64,000 nucleotides of DNA from Ferrovibrio sp041906005 (GCF_041906005.1 NZ_JAYRJY010000001.1:186001-250000); one strand, 5' to 3'. Positions 51,215 to 60,727 are shown, numbered from the stretch's first letter. Notes: a model not told the origin generated them from the letters alone. A program made the numbers and translations.

Positions 51215-51733
51215 ATGCCGAACGCACGCATTTCCGTCATCAGGGATGACATCACGCGGCTGGACGTGGATGCCATCGTCAACGCGGCCAATGAAAGCCT
51301 GCTGGCCGGCGGCGGCGTCTGCGGCGCCATCCATCGCGCCGCCGGGCCCGAACTGGAAGCCGAATGCCGGCGCATCGGCCACTGCCCCACGGGCGAAGCA
51401 CGGATCACTGCCGGCTACCGCCTGCCCGCCCGGCATGTGATCCATGCGGTGGGCCCGGTCTGGCAGGGCGGTCAGCACGGCGAGCCGGAACGGCTGGCCG
51501 CCTGTTATCGCAACAGCCTGGTGCTGGCACAGCAACATGGTCTTGCCAGCATCGCCTTCCCCGCCATTTCGACAGGCATCTTCGGCTATCCGCTGGAAGC
51601 CGCCACCGCGATTGCCGTGACCGAAGCGCGCCGCTGGACCGAAGCGCAGTCCAAGCCGGAGCGCATCGTCTTCTGCTGTTTCTCCGACCGCGATGCGGCA
51701 GTCTATTCAGCCGCCCTTGCCGCCGGTTCCTGA
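51215..51733 (+). CDS. macrodomain (O-acetyl-ADP-ribose deacetylase-like) protein
   Basis: A 172-residue single macrodomain of the MacroD/YmdB type. IVNAANESLLAGGGVCGAIH (about 21-40) and AFPAISTGIFGYPLEAA (about 113-129) are the ADP-ribose-binding loops and the second catalytic loop. It removes ADP-ribose from proteins or deacetylates O-acetyl-ADP-ribose. It is convergent with the chemoreceptor gene, overlapping it by 31 nt. Confidence 0.92.
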   Translation: MPNARISVIRDDITRLDVDAIVNAANESLLAGGGVCGAIHRAAGPELEAECRRIGHCPTGEARITAGYRLPARHVIHAVGPVWQGGQHGEPERLAACYRNSLVLAQQHGLASIAFPAISTGIFGYPLEAATAIAVTEARRWTEAQSKPERIVFCCFSDRDAAVYSAALAAGS

Positions 51734-54009
51734 TCGAGTCGGAAGAAAGTGATCGAGGCCGCCAGGTCACGTGCCTGATCGGCCAGCGACTGCGCCGAGG
51801 CCGTAGTCTGTTCGACCAGCGCGCCGTTGCGCTGGGTCATCTCGTCCATCTGCGTCACGGCATCGTTGATCTCGTCCAGGCCCGAGGCCTGTTCCTGGCT
51901 GGCAATCGAGATTTCCTCGATGATCCCCGCGACACGCTTCACCGCATCGACGATGCCGCTTAAGGAGCTGCCGGCCTCATTCACCAGTTTGGCGCCATCG
52001 CGCACCTGGGCATTCGATTCCTGGATCAGCGCCTTGATGTCCTTTGATGCATCGGCGGAACGCTGGGCCAATGCACGCACTTCCTGCGCCACCACGGCAA
52101 AGCCCTTGCCGGATTCGCCGGCGCGGGCCGCCTCCACGCTGGCATTCAGCGCCAGCAGGTTGGTCTGGAAGGCGATCTCGTCGATCAGGCCCACGATATC
52201 CACGATCTTGCGGGCGCTCTCCTCGATCTGCCCCATCGCCTGCACGGCGCGGCCAACCACGTTACCCCCCTGATCTGCCGTATCCCGCGCCGTGACGGCC
52301 AGTGAACTGGCCTGCCGCGCATTGTCGGCATTGTGCCGCACGGTGGCGGTGATCTCTTCCATCGAAGCCGCCGTGCGCTGCAGGCTGGCGGCCTGCTGTT
52401 CGGTGCGCTGCGCCAGATCGTTGCTGCCAACCGATATCTCGGCCGAGGCATCGCGTACATTGCCGGCCGTCTGGCTCAGACGCCCGACGATCTCGGCCAG
52501 CTTGCCGGCCAGGGTATTGGCATTCTCGGCCAGCTGCGCAAACAGCCCGCGATGGCCGCCGTCGATGCGATGCGTCAGGTCGCCGTGGGCCAGAGCTTCC
52601 AGCATCTGGCCGAGGTCGTTCAAAGCGCGCTCCACCGTACCCAGCAGGTCGTTCATGCCGATGCCAAGGGTACGCATGACCCCCTGCAGGGAGTCGGCGT
52701 CGATGCGGCGGGTGAAATCGCCGGCAGTGGCCGCCGCTACGATCTGGCCGATGGCCTGTTCCAGCAGTTCTTCCTGCGCCTTGCGCTGACGCTCGAACTC
52801 GGCGCGGCCCTGTTCCACTTCACGCTGCAGCTTTTCGTTTTCCTGCCCGCTCGTTTTCAGCACTTCGATGGCGCGCGCCATCTCGCCCAGCTCATCATTG
52901 CGTTTCGCCTCGGCCAACTCGACCGACCAGTCACGCTCGGCCAGCCGCCGCGTCACCGCCGTCAGCCGGTCGATCGGCGCCGTCACCTGCGGCCCGACGA
53001 AGAAGATTCCGATCAGCGCCGCGATGCCGAGGCAGAGCACCGTGATCACGATCAGCACGATCTGCGCCGTGCTCGACTGTCCGGCGGCTTGCGCCGCGGC
53101 CCCATCGGCCGCCTTGCTGGCATCGTCGACCAGCGCTTGGACCTTGACCGACAATTCGGCCGCCGCATTGCGGGCCTGGGTCTGCGCGATACCGGCCGTA
53201 TTCACCGTGCGCAATTCGCCGCGCCGCACGCCGAACATGCTTTCGGTGCCCTGGCCATAACCAAGCAGCTTCTGCGTGGTGGCCAGCAGCTCGGAAATAT
53301 CGAACTGCTTGGAAGCCCAGTCGAGTTCTTCCAGCGCCGTGCTGTTCAGCTTGGTGAATTCGGCAAACAGCTTATCGAGCTCGGCATTGCTGGGGCCTTG
53401 GGCCGCCACGGCCAGCACCCCGACAAGCTGATTCACCGCATTGCCAGCGGCGATCAGTGCATTGGCGGCCTCGGCCACCTCAGACTTGGCATTCGGTTGG
53501 CGCAATTCGAAAATCGCCCGATCCAGCGCCGGCCGCATCTGTGCCTGGAAGCTCAGATAATCGGTATTGATCTTGGCCAGAAGCTGCTCACGGTCGGCGG
53601 TGTAATTCAGTCGCGCGGTCACCGAACGGTTGATCTGCGCCATCATGCGATCCAGCGTCTCGATCGCTTTGTCGATGCCTTCGATCTGCTCGGCCTGCTC
53701 AGGCGCGGCTGTGGCCTTCACCCGCTCCACCGCCTGCTTCAGTTCATCCTGCTTGGCCTTCAGTTCGGCCGCCGCCTTGCTGCGATCCGCATCGCTCAGC
53801 GCACTGGCCAGTACCGGCGCATTGGCGGTCAGCTCCGCGCTGGTCGCCGCCAGGTTCAGGGCCGCGACCACGGCAGGAAGGTTGGTATCGGTGATGCCGG
53901 CGTAACTGCCCTGCACACGACCGAAAAACAATCCGCCGATGACATTCGAAACCAGCGTCAGGCACGCCAACACGGCGATGGCCAGGGTGAGCTTCTGCCG
54001 AATACCCAT
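51703..54009 (-). CDS. methyl-accepting chemotaxis protein
   Basis: A 768-residue membrane receptor: N-terminal helix (about 9-30), a large all-helical periplasmic sensor (about 40-310), second helix (about 315-337), HAMP (about 340-395, APIDRLTAVTRRLAERDWSV), a second HAMP-like unit (about 440-500), and the signalling domain with the hairpin tip DEIAFQTNLLALNASVEAAR. It sends attractant or repellent signals to CheA/CheW. The 3' end overlaps the macrodomain gene by 31 nt. No che genes are nearby, so the receptor acts in a remote array. Confidence 0.93.
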   Translation of the reverse strand: MGIRQKLTLAIAVLACLTLVSNVIGGLFFGRVQGSYAGITDTNLPAVVAALNLAATSAELTANAPVLASALSDADRSKAAAELKAKQDELKQAVERVKATAAPEQAEQIEGIDKAIETLDRMMAQINRSVTARLNYTADREQLLAKINTDYLSFQAQMRPALDRAIFELRQPNAKSEVAEAANALIAAGNAVNQLVGVLAVAAQGPSNAELDKLFAEFTKLNSTALEELDWASKQFDISELLATTQKLLGYGQGTESMFGVRRGELRTVNTAGIAQTQARNAAAELSVKVQALVDDASKAADGAAAQAAGQSSTAQIVLIVITVLCLGIAALIGIFFVGPQVTAPIDRLTAVTRRLAERDWSVELAEAKRNDELGEMARAIEVLKTSGQENEKLQREVEQGRAEFERQRKAQEELLEQAIGQIVAAATAGDFTRRIDADSLQGVMRTLGIGMNDLLGTVERALNDLGQMLEALAHGDLTHRIDGGHRGLFAQLAENANTLAGKLAEIVGRLSQTAGNVRDASAEISVGSNDLAQRTEQQAASLQRTAASMEEITATVRHNADNARQASSLAVTARDTADQGGNVVGRAVQAMGQIEESARKIVDIVGLIDEIAFQTNLLALNASVEAARAGESGKGFAVVAQEVRALAQRSADASKDIKALIQESNAQVRDGAKLVNEAGSSLSGIVDAVKRVAGIIEEISIASQEQASGLDEINDAVTQMDEMTQRNGALVEQTTASAQSLADQARDLAASITFFRLDQEPAARAAE

Positions 54010-54212
54010 TTTATCCTCCCTCCCCTCAGGCCGGTGATCCGGTCCCGTTGGCCTTCTGGCCGTACTGGGGCTTTGTTATCTTGACATATTTCCCGGTACG
54101 GATGGTTCCGTAAAGCCCGGGGCGGCCGGGTTGTAGTGCCGAATTCCTCAACCTGTAGATGGTTAGGTGTCGGTCCTACCCCACATATGTCCCAGGGCCT
54201 GTGGAAAAATAC
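54010..54212. other. gap between the chemoreceptor and lexA promoter
   Basis: This stretch of about 200 bp holds no gene. It contains a perfect TACGGA-TGGT-TCCGTA dyad (54097-54112), which may serve the minus-strand chemoreceptor promoter, and an AT-rich segment. No sigma-28-type promoter was recognised. The lexA promoter follows at 54213. Confidence 0.4.
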
Positions 54213-54241
54213 TTGACCCGAATGCAGAACCTCATTAGAAC
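54213..54241 (+). promoter_or_regulatory. lexA promoter with overlapping SOS box
   Basis: -35 TTGACC (54213-54218), 17-nt spacer and -10 TAGAAC (54236-54241). The SOS box GAAC-N7-GAAC (54227-54241), which is GTTC-N7-GTTC on the other strand, covers the -10 hexamer. This is the LexA site typical of alphaproteobacteria and implies autoregulation. A leader of about 130 nt follows. Confidence 0.8.
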
Positions 54242-54379
54242 ATTTGTGGATTTCTTGTTCGTTCCGCTTGGCCGGCGCTCCCGTTTATTCCGGCCTTCCG
54301 CATTTATTCCGGCCTTCTGCATTTGCGGGGCCGCATTTTGCGGATCATGGCGGTCGAACCCAGACTGAGGAGGCTGACC

Positions 54380-55117
54380 ATGCTGACCCGCAAGCAGCAC
54401 GATTTGCTGCTGTTCATTCACGAAAAGCTGGAGACATCCGGCGTCTCCCCCTCGTTCGAGGAAATGAAGGAGGCCATGAAGCTGAAATCCAAGTCGGGCA
54501 TCCACCGGCTGGTGACCGGCCTGGAAGAACGAGGCTTCATTCGTCGTCTCGCCCATCGCGCCCGCGCCCTGGAAGTGCTGCGCCTGCCCGACTCGGCCGT
54601 GCCGACCCGTGGCGGCGTGGGCGGCGGCAATGTCCGCAGTTCCACCCCGCGCAACCGGCTGACTCCCCGCGCCGTGGAAGGCAGCGGCCCGATGCAGGGC
54701 ACACCGGTCAATGTCAGCCCCTATAACGCGCGCGACATCGTCACCCTGCCGCTTTACGGCCGCATCGCCGCCGGCACGCCGATCGAGGCGCTGCGCGACA
54801 TGAGCACGCAGATCGACGTTCCCATCGGCCTGCTGGGCAATGGCGACCATTACGCATTGGAAGTGGCCGGTGACTCGATGGTGGATGCCGGCATCATGGA
54901 TGGCGACACCGTGATCATCCAGCGCAGCGACAATGCCGAGAACGGCAGCATCGTGGTCGCCCTGGTCGACGACCAGGAAGTGACCCTGAAGCGCCTGCGC
55001 CGCAAGGGCAACTCAGTGGCGCTGGAAGCCGCCAACCCGGCCTATGAAACCCGCATCTTCGGGCCTGACCGGGTCAAAGTGCAGGGCCGGCTGGTCGGCC
55101 TGCTACGGCGCTACTGA
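54380..55117 (+). CDS. lexA: SOS repressor LexA
   Basis: A 245-residue repressor with a winged HTH (about 1-65), a longer-than-usual linker (about 70-120), and the self-cleaving S24 domain. The cleavage site A131-G132 (in IAAGTP), catalytic S166 (GDSM) and K204 (TLKRL) are all visible. It represses the DNA-damage regulon until RecA triggers self-cleavage. The start at 54380 follows GAGGAGG. It sits ahead of comEC and gltX, as in other alphaproteobacteria. Confidence 0.97.
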   Translation: MLTRKQHDLLLFIHEKLETSGVSPSFEEMKEAMKLKSKSGIHRLVTGLEERGFIRRLAHRARALEVLRLPDSAVPTRGGVGGGNVRSSTPRNRLTPRAVEGSGPMQGTPVNVSPYNARDIVTLPLYGRIAAGTPIEALRDMSTQIDVPIGLLGNGDHYALEVAGDSMVDAGIMDGDTVIIQRSDNAENGSIVVALVDDQEVTLKRLRRKGNSVALEAANPAYETRIFGPDRVKVQGRLVGLLRRY

Positions 55118-55138
55118 TCGCGCCTCTCAAGACGGAAC

Positions 55139-55167
55139 AAAAGGCGGGATCATATCCCGCCTTTTTT
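55139..55167 (+). terminator. rho-independent terminator after lexA
   Basis: Perfect 11-bp arms AAAGGCGGGAT (55140-55150) and ATCCCGCCTTT (55154-55164), CAT loop, with the U-run reaching 55167. The symmetric A/T tails could serve both directions. Confidence 0.92.
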
Positions 55168-55189
55168 CATGCCTGCTCGCTGCCAAACC

Positions 55190-55345
55190 TCAGGCCACGA
55201 TATTTCCGGCCAGCATGAAGGCTAGAAAAGTGAGGATCACCAGCGCGACCATGCTGCCGGGCACCACGCTCCAGGTGCGACTGTAGGGCCAGATCGGCAA
55301 TACCAGCACAAACAGCGCGGCCATCAGGACGAGAATCGTGAGCAC
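55190..55345 (-). CDS. small membrane protein, DUF3309 family
   Basis: A 51-residue hydrophobic protein with a GTG start at 55345, preceded by AGGAGG at 7-12 nt. Two membrane helices flank the conserved loop LPIWPYSRTWSVVPG, the hallmark of DUF3309 proteins found widely in alphaproteobacteria. Function is unknown. It is convergent with lexA and lies downstream of comEC on the minus strand. Too short to be caught by length-based searches. Confidence 0.85.
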   Translation of the reverse strand: MLTILVLMAALFVLVLPIWPYSRTWSVVPGSMVALVILTFLAFMLAGNIVA

Positions 55346-55410
55346 GGCGGCCTCCTCGTTCTTTTTCCGTCGAGCCAAACGCCAGGCCGGGACGAATGTT
55401 CCCCCGGCGA

Positions 55411-57621
55411 TCAATCCCTTTCGCCGTCTGCGCTGTCGCGCGCGGCACCGTGGCCTTTGGCAATCACCCACGGCCGGCGCCCCCGCAGTTGCGTCGCCGT
55501 GACGACGCGGATCCCGGTTTCGCGATCCAGGTACAGCGCATGGGCACCGCCCCGCCACAGGTCGTTGCGGTCGATCACGATCCGCGCCGAGGGGCAGCGG
55601 TAACGGATCGGCATCTGTGTCGCGATCACGGCATCGGCGTGACGACAATCTTCGGTGATGGCCTGCGGCTGCTTTGGCAGTGCAACAAGGAAACCCTGAT
55701 AGCGCCAGGCACAGCCGGCCGGATCGCATCGCAGGCTGCCATCGGCCCCGGCGCGGCCTTCGGTCTCGTTGCGCCGCAGGGTTGGCCAGGGATGGAGCGG
55801 CGGGGCGCCAAGCCGTTCCCACCAGGTCTCGGCGGCAAAGCCGCGCGGCGTGGAGGAAAGATAGACGCGGCCGTCATTGGCACGCGCCGCCAGCAGACGG
55901 CCATCGCCGGAAACCAGCAGATCGGGCTGCGCCGCCAGCCAGGGCGAACATGCCCCGAGGCAGATTCCGATCGCGCCAAGCCAGCGCCAGCGTCGCCGCC
56001 ACAGGCAAAGCCACAATCCGCCCAGCGTGATCGCGGCCAGCCCCCACGCAGGCATCGCCGGCACAATGCCCAGCATATCCGGCCAGCCCGCCACCCACTG
56101 CGCCAGCGCGATCAGCAGATCGACACCCCAGACCATCGGCGTGAGCGCCAGAACTTCCAGCCCCAGCGGCATGAGGATGAATGCCACGACCACCAGAGGC
56201 ATGATCCAGAAATCGACCAGCGGCGCCGCCAGCAGGTTGGCGATCAGCGCATAATCCGCCACGCGATTGAAATGATAGGCGGCGAAGAGCGACGAGCCCA
56301 GCCCGGCCACCAGGCTGGCCGCCATCACGCCCAGCAGCCAGAGCAGGGCGATGCGCAGCGGTCCGGCCTGCTGGCGCCAGCGCGTCAGGCGCGGCGCGAT
56401 ATCCTCAAAGGCCGCCACCAGCGCGGTGACAGCGGCAAACGACATCTGGAAACCCGGGTCGAGCAGGCTATCCGGCCAGATCGCCAGCAGAAGCAGCGCG
56501 GCCCAGGCCACGGCGCGCAGGGTGATGGCGCGACGATCCAGCATCACCGCCAGCAGCGCCAGCGCGATCATCAGCAGCGCACGCAAGGTGGGCAAAGCCG
56601 CACCCGAGAGCAGGGTATAGGCCAGCGCACCGAGCAATGCCGCGCCCGCAGCCCATTTCTTGATCGGATGGCGCAGGGCCAAGCCAGGGCTCAGTGCCAG
56701 GCCGGCGCGAACCAGAAAGAAAAGCAGACCGGCGACCAGGGTGAGATGCAGGCCAGAGATCGACAGGATATGCGCCAGTCCGGAATCGCGAAACGCGGCA
56801 TCCACGTGATCGGGGATCGGTCCACGCACACCGGTCATCAGAGCCGTGGCGATGGCGCCGCCTGCGCCTTCGCTCTGGGCCACGATCCGACGGGTCCATT
56901 CCTGACGCAGGCTGCTCAGTCCCAGCATCATGGCATCGCGCGGGCCGATATCCTCGCTGGCCGGCATCGTCTCCGGTGTGCTGATGGCATAGCCGACGCC
57001 ACCGATCTGCCGAAACCAGGCATGGCGGGCGAAATCGAATGAGCCGGGCATGGCGGGTTCGGGCGGCGGCAACAGCATGGCGCGTATCCGGATGCGCTCG
57101 CCCGGCCACAGCAACTCGCCATCGCGGCGCAGGGTGATGCGCAGACGTTGCGGGGTTTCAGCCACGGTGAACCCCGGCAGTGCCAGATCATCGAGCAGCA
57201 GGCGGTGGCCGGCATCGCGCGGTTCCACCTCGAGCACGCGGCCTTCCAGCCAGACCGCGCCACTCGGCCGTTGCAGCACTGGCGCGGAGACGGCGGCGCT
57301 GCGTTCGCCCCCCAGCCATAAGCCACACACCAGAACCAGCAGGGCCAGCACCGGCAGATACCATGGCGGCCGGCGCAGGGTCAGCAGCAGCACTAGCCCG
57401 CCCGCCGCCATCCCCAGCCGCAAGGGCAGCAGGGGCGGCTCGACCGGCAACAGGAAATACAGCGCGATCCCCGCCCCCAGCAGGGCCGGCAGCCAGAGGA
57501 ACCAGCGGTCGCGCTCCGCCAGCAGGCACGCGACGGCGTCAAAGCTGCGCAGGTTGCGCCAGCCGGCTGTCAGACCGGCGGCAACCCGCTGCCAAAGAAG
57601 AGTACTGGCTAACCGTGCCAT
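55411..57621 (-). CDS. comEC: ComEC/Rec2 family membrane channel protein
   Basis: A 736-residue membrane protein. The N-terminal third (about 30-210) is a DUF4131 OB-like segment with helices; the middle (about 230-560) is the competence domain (HILSISGLHLTLVAGLLFFL, RALLMIALALLAVMLDRRAI, LDPGFQMSFAAVTALV); the C-terminal part resembles a reduced metallo-beta-lactamase domain. It would import single-stranded DNA across the inner membrane. The metal motif HxHxDH is not seen, so nuclease activity is doubtful. It is divergent from gltX. Confidence 0.9.
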   Translation of the reverse strand: MARLASTLLWQRVAAGLTAGWRNLRSFDAVACLLAERDRWFLWLPALLGAGIALYFLLPVEPPLLPLRLGMAAGGLVLLLTLRRPPWYLPVLALLVLVCGLWLGGERSAAVSAPVLQRPSGAVWLEGRVLEVEPRDAGHRLLLDDLALPGFTVAETPQRLRITLRRDGELLWPGERIRIRAMLLPPPEPAMPGSFDFARHAWFRQIGGVGYAISTPETMPASEDIGPRDAMMLGLSSLRQEWTRRIVAQSEGAGGAIATALMTGVRGPIPDHVDAAFRDSGLAHILSISGLHLTLVAGLLFFLVRAGLALSPGLALRHPIKKWAAGAALLGALAYTLLSGAALPTLRALLMIALALLAVMLDRRAITLRAVAWAALLLLAIWPDSLLDPGFQMSFAAVTALVAAFEDIAPRLTRWRQQAGPLRIALLWLLGVMAASLVAGLGSSLFAAYHFNRVADYALIANLLAAPLVDFWIMPLVVVAFILMPLGLEVLALTPMVWGVDLLIALAQWVAGWPDMLGIVPAMPAWGLAAITLGGLWLCLWRRRWRWLGAIGICLGACSPWLAAQPDLLVSGDGRLLAARANDGRVYLSSTPRGFAAETWWERLGAPPLHPWPTLRRNETEGRAGADGSLRCDPAGCAWRYQGFLVALPKQPQAITEDCRHADAVIATQMPIRYRCPSARIVIDRNDLWRGGAHALYLDRETGIRVVTATQLRGRRPWVIAKGHGAARDSADGERD

Positions 57622-57738
57622 GGCTGAATTCTCTGCATGGCAGCCCTGCCGCCGCCAATCCGTGCAAAACGGGAACGCGACTTGCCCGCCTGCCCCCGTA
57701 TGCTAAAACCCTGCTTCCTTTGCTTTCCGGATTGCACG

Positions 57739-59142
57739 ATGACCAAAGTCGTTACCCGTTTTGCCCCCTCGCCCACCGGCTACCTGCATATCGGCGGGGC
57801 CCGTACGGCATTGTTCAACTGGCTGTTCGCCCGCCATCACGGCGGCACCTTCCTGCTGCGCATCGAGGATACCGACCGCGAACGCTCGACCCAGGATGCG
57901 GTGGACAAGATTTTCCAGGGCCTGAAATGGCTGGGGCTGGATTGGGATGGCGAACCGGTGATGCAGTTCGCCCGCATGAAGCGCCATGCCGAAGTGGCGC
58001 ACAAGCTGCTGGCCGAGGGCAAGGCCTATCACTGCTACTGCTCGCCGGAAGAACTGGAAGAGATGCGCAACAAGGCCAAGGCCGAGGGCCGGCCGATGCG
58101 CTATGACGGCCGCTGGCGCGACCGCGACCCCAAAGACGCGCCGGTTGGCGTGAAGCCTGTCGTGCGCTTCAAGGCACCGCAGACCGGCACCACCGTGATC
58201 AAGGATCATGTGCAGGGCGATGTCACCTTCCAGAACGAACAGCTGGATGACCTGATCATCCTGCGTTCCGACGGCACGCCGACCTACAATCTTTCGGTCG
58301 TGGTGGACGATCACGACATGGGCGTGACCCATATCATCCGTGGCGACGACCACCTCACCAATGCCGCGCGGCAGACGCAGCTTTACATCGCAGCCGGTTT
58401 CGCCGTGCCCGAATTCGCGCATATCCCGCTGATCCATGGGCCCGACGGCGCCAAGCTTTCCAAGCGCCATGGCGCACTCGGCACCGAGGCCTATGCCGAT
58501 ATGGGCTATCTGGCAGCCGCGATGCGCAACTACCTGCTGCGCCTGGGCTGGAGCCATGGCGATGAGGAGATCATCTCCACCGAACAGGCGATCGAATGGT
58601 TTGGTCTCGACCATGTCGGCCGCTCGCCGGCGCGGTTCGACTTCGCCAAGCTGAACAACCTGAACGGCCACTACATCCGCCACAGCAGCAACGATGATCT
58701 GTTGCAGGCCGCCCTGCCATTCATCGAGAAGCATGCCGGCCGTTCGCCGAACCAGGCCGAGCAGGCGCAGATCAAAATGCTCCTGCCCGCCGTGAAGGAA
58801 CGCGCCAAGGACCTGAACGAACTGGCCGAGGCGATGCTGTTCCTGTTCGCCCAGCGGCCGATCCAGCCCGATACAGCGGCACAGAAACATCTTGACGACG
58901 CAGCCAAGGCGCGCGTGAAGACCATGATCGAGACTCTAAATGATGTTTCCGACTGGACAGCCGCCAATACCGAAGCCGCGATCCGCTCGTTAAGCGAGGC
59001 GCAGCAGGTAAAGCTGGGCCAACTGGCGCAGCCCCTGCGCGCCGCGCTGACCGGCCGCACGGTATCGCCGCCGATCTTCGACGTGCTGGCCGTGCTGGGT
59101 CGCGAGGAAACTTTGGCACGCTTGAAAGACGCGGCTGGCTGA
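57739..59142 (+). CDS. gltX: glutamyl-tRNA synthetase
   Basis: A 467-residue class I synthetase. FAPSPTGYLHIGGARTA (about 8-24) contains the HIGH-type motif and GAKLSKRHG the KMSKS-type motif; the N-terminal Rossmann fold and helical anticodon part are complete. It charges tRNA-Glu. Start at 57739 (MTKVVTRFAPSP) is the family's usual N-terminus; longer frames upstream are non-conserved. No clear SD. Order lexA-comEC-gltX is common in alphaproteobacteria. Confidence 0.97.
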   Translation: MTKVVTRFAPSPTGYLHIGGARTALFNWLFARHHGGTFLLRIEDTDRERSTQDAVDKIFQGLKWLGLDWDGEPVMQFARMKRHAEVAHKLLAEGKAYHCYCSPEELEEMRNKAKAEGRPMRYDGRWRDRDPKDAPVGVKPVVRFKAPQTGTTVIKDHVQGDVTFQNEQLDDLIILRSDGTPTYNLSVVVDDHDMGVTHIIRGDDHLTNAARQTQLYIAAGFAVPEFAHIPLIHGPDGAKLSKRHGALGTEAYADMGYLAAAMRNYLLRLGWSHGDEEIISTEQAIEWFGLDHVGRSPARFDFAKLNNLNGHYIRHSSNDDLLQAALPFIEKHAGRSPNQAEQAQIKMLLPAVKERAKDLNELAEAMLFLFAQRPIQPDTAAQKHLDDAAKARVKTMIETLNDVSDWTAANTEAAIRSLSEAQQVKLGQLAQPLRAALTGRTVSPPIFDVLAVLGREETLARLKDAAG

Positions 59143-59146
59143 AGCG

Positions 59147-59695
59147 ATGCAACCGCTGCGGCCACCGGTGCTGATCGTGCCCGGCCTGGGCAATTCCGGG
59201 CCGGAGCATTGGCAGACCCGCTGGCAGCAGCAAAACCCCGATTTCATTCGTGTCGAACAGGCCGACTGGGACAGGCCTGATCATGCCGACTGGCTGAACC
59301 GTCTGGATGCCGCGATCCGCGCCTGCCCAACGCCGCCGCTGGTGGTGGCGCACAGCCTGGCCTGCGCACTGGTCGCGCATTGGATCGCGCGCCATGGCGG
59401 CAATCTGCATGGCGCCCTTCTGGTGGCGCCGGCGGATATCGATTCCGACAGCCACACGCCACCCGAGACCCGTGGCTTCCGGCCAATGCCGCTGGTGCGC
59501 TTCGCTTGCCCGACCATCGTCGTGGCCAGCCGCAACGATCCCTATGTGGATTTCAGCCGGGCCCAGCATTTTGCCCATTGCTGGGGGGCACGTTTCGTCG
59601 ATGCCGGCGCCTGCGGGCATATCAACTCTTCATCGGACCTCGGCGACTGGCCGTTCGGCGCCGCCCTGCTGGCCGAATTGAACACGGCGGAATGA
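59147..59695 (+). CDS. RBBP9/YdeN family serine hydrolase
   Basis: A 182-residue small alpha/beta hydrolase. VPGLGNSGPEHWQTRW (about 11-26) is the family signature, the nucleophile is S70 in VAHSLACA, the Asp is likely in ASRNDPYVDF and the His in CGHINSSSDLG. Substrate unknown. It starts 5 nt after gltX and may be co-transcribed. Its stop faces that of the antiporter gene. Confidence 0.9.
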   Translation: MQPLRPPVLIVPGLGNSGPEHWQTRWQQQNPDFIRVEQADWDRPDHADWLNRLDAAIRACPTPPLVVAHSLACALVAHWIARHGGNLHGALLVAPADIDSDSHTPPETRGFRPMPLVRFACPTIVVASRNDPYVDFSRAQHFAHCWGARFVDAGACGHINSSSDLGDWPFGAALLAELNTAE

Positions 59696-59713
59696 TCGCC
59701 GACCGCCGCGCGC

Positions 59714-60655
59714 TCAGGCGCGGCTGATCGCATAGGCCAGATAGCCCAGATAAGCGAGCACCAGCATCGCTCCTTCTCGGCGACTGATTTCGCGGCCGGA
59801 TACGGCGAAAGCGATAATCAAACCGGTTGAAGCGACCAGCAGCGGCAGTTCAACCGATGTCATTTCAGGCGGCACCGGTCCTGGCGCCACCATGGCCGTC
59901 ACGCCGCCAATGCCGAAGATATTGAAGATATTCGACCCCAGCACGTTGCCAAGCGCGAGCTGCCCCTGCTTGCGGAATGCGGCCATTACGGAGGTGACGA
60001 GTTCCGGCAGCGAAGTGCCGACCGCAACGATCGTCAATCCGATCAACGACTGCGACAGGCCCGCCGCCTCGGCCAGCCCGATGGCTCCCTGAACCAGGAA
60101 CTGCGCCCCAAAGATCACGGCAGCCAGGCCGACCACCATCGGCAACAGCGGCACAACCATCATCACGAGTGTCCGCTTCGCGGCCGCCCTTGTCTGCGAA
60201 TGCGCAGCAGAATGTTTTTCCTGATGGTAGGCAAAGACCACATAGCCAAGCAGCAACAACAGGAAGACCAAACCGGTTATTTGGCTCAGGCCGATGGTGA
60301 AACCGGCCGCCAGCAACAGCACCGAGGCAACCATCACGGCGCGGCAATCGCGATGCAACGCTGCTGTTTCGATGCTGAGCGGCGCCGCCAAGGCGGCAAG
60401 CCCCAATATCAGCAGGCCATTGGCAATGTTGGAGCCGACGATATTCCCCACCGCGATCCCCGGTGCGCCGATGCTCGCCGCCTCGATGCTGGTCACCAGT
60501 TCCGGCATCGAGGTTCCGAAACCAACCACGGTGAGGCCGATCATCAGTGGCGAGATGCCGATATTCTCGGAGAACCGCGCGGCACCGCGCACCAGCATCT
60601 CTCCACCACCCAGCAACAGGGCAAAACCGGCAATCAACGCAATGGCAGTATACAT
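59714..60655 (-). CDS. calcium/sodium antiporter (CaCA family, YrbG-like)
   Basis: A 313-residue membrane protein with about 10 helices and two inverted alpha repeats: GFGTSMPELVTSIEAA ... GNIVGSNIANGLL and AVGTSLPELVTSVMAAF ... GNVLGSNIFNIFG. The acidic residue in each xPELVTS motif coordinates the cation. It exchanges Ca2+ or a similar ion for Na+ or H+. It is convergent with the hydrolase gene and lies downstream of the HTH-protein gene on the same strand, with a 72-bp gap. Confidence 0.93.
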   Translation of the reverse strand: MYTAIALIAGFALLLGGGEMLVRGAARFSENIGISPLMIGLTVVGFGTSMPELVTSIEAASIGAPGIAVGNIVGSNIANGLLILGLAALAAPLSIETAALHRDCRAVMVASVLLLAAGFTIGLSQITGLVFLLLLLGYVVFAYHQEKHSAAHSQTRAAAKRTLVMMVVPLLPMVVGLAAVIFGAQFLVQGAIGLAEAAGLSQSLIGLTIVAVGTSLPELVTSVMAAFRKQGQLALGNVLGSNIFNIFGIGGVTAMVAPGPVPPEMTSVELPLLVASTGLIIAFAVSGREISRREGAMLVLAYLGYLAYAISRA

Positions 60656-60727
60656 ATTCTATTGTGCCGTGTGTTTCGGGGCAGCCGGAAGCTCGAAAAG
60701 ATGAAACCTGGCCGGGTTGGAGGACTT

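Noticed and set aside
55396..57042. 548-codon plus-strand frame opposite comEC
   Set aside because: Antisense to a well-supported membrane protein; Arg/Gln/His-rich composition is typical of a shadow frame.
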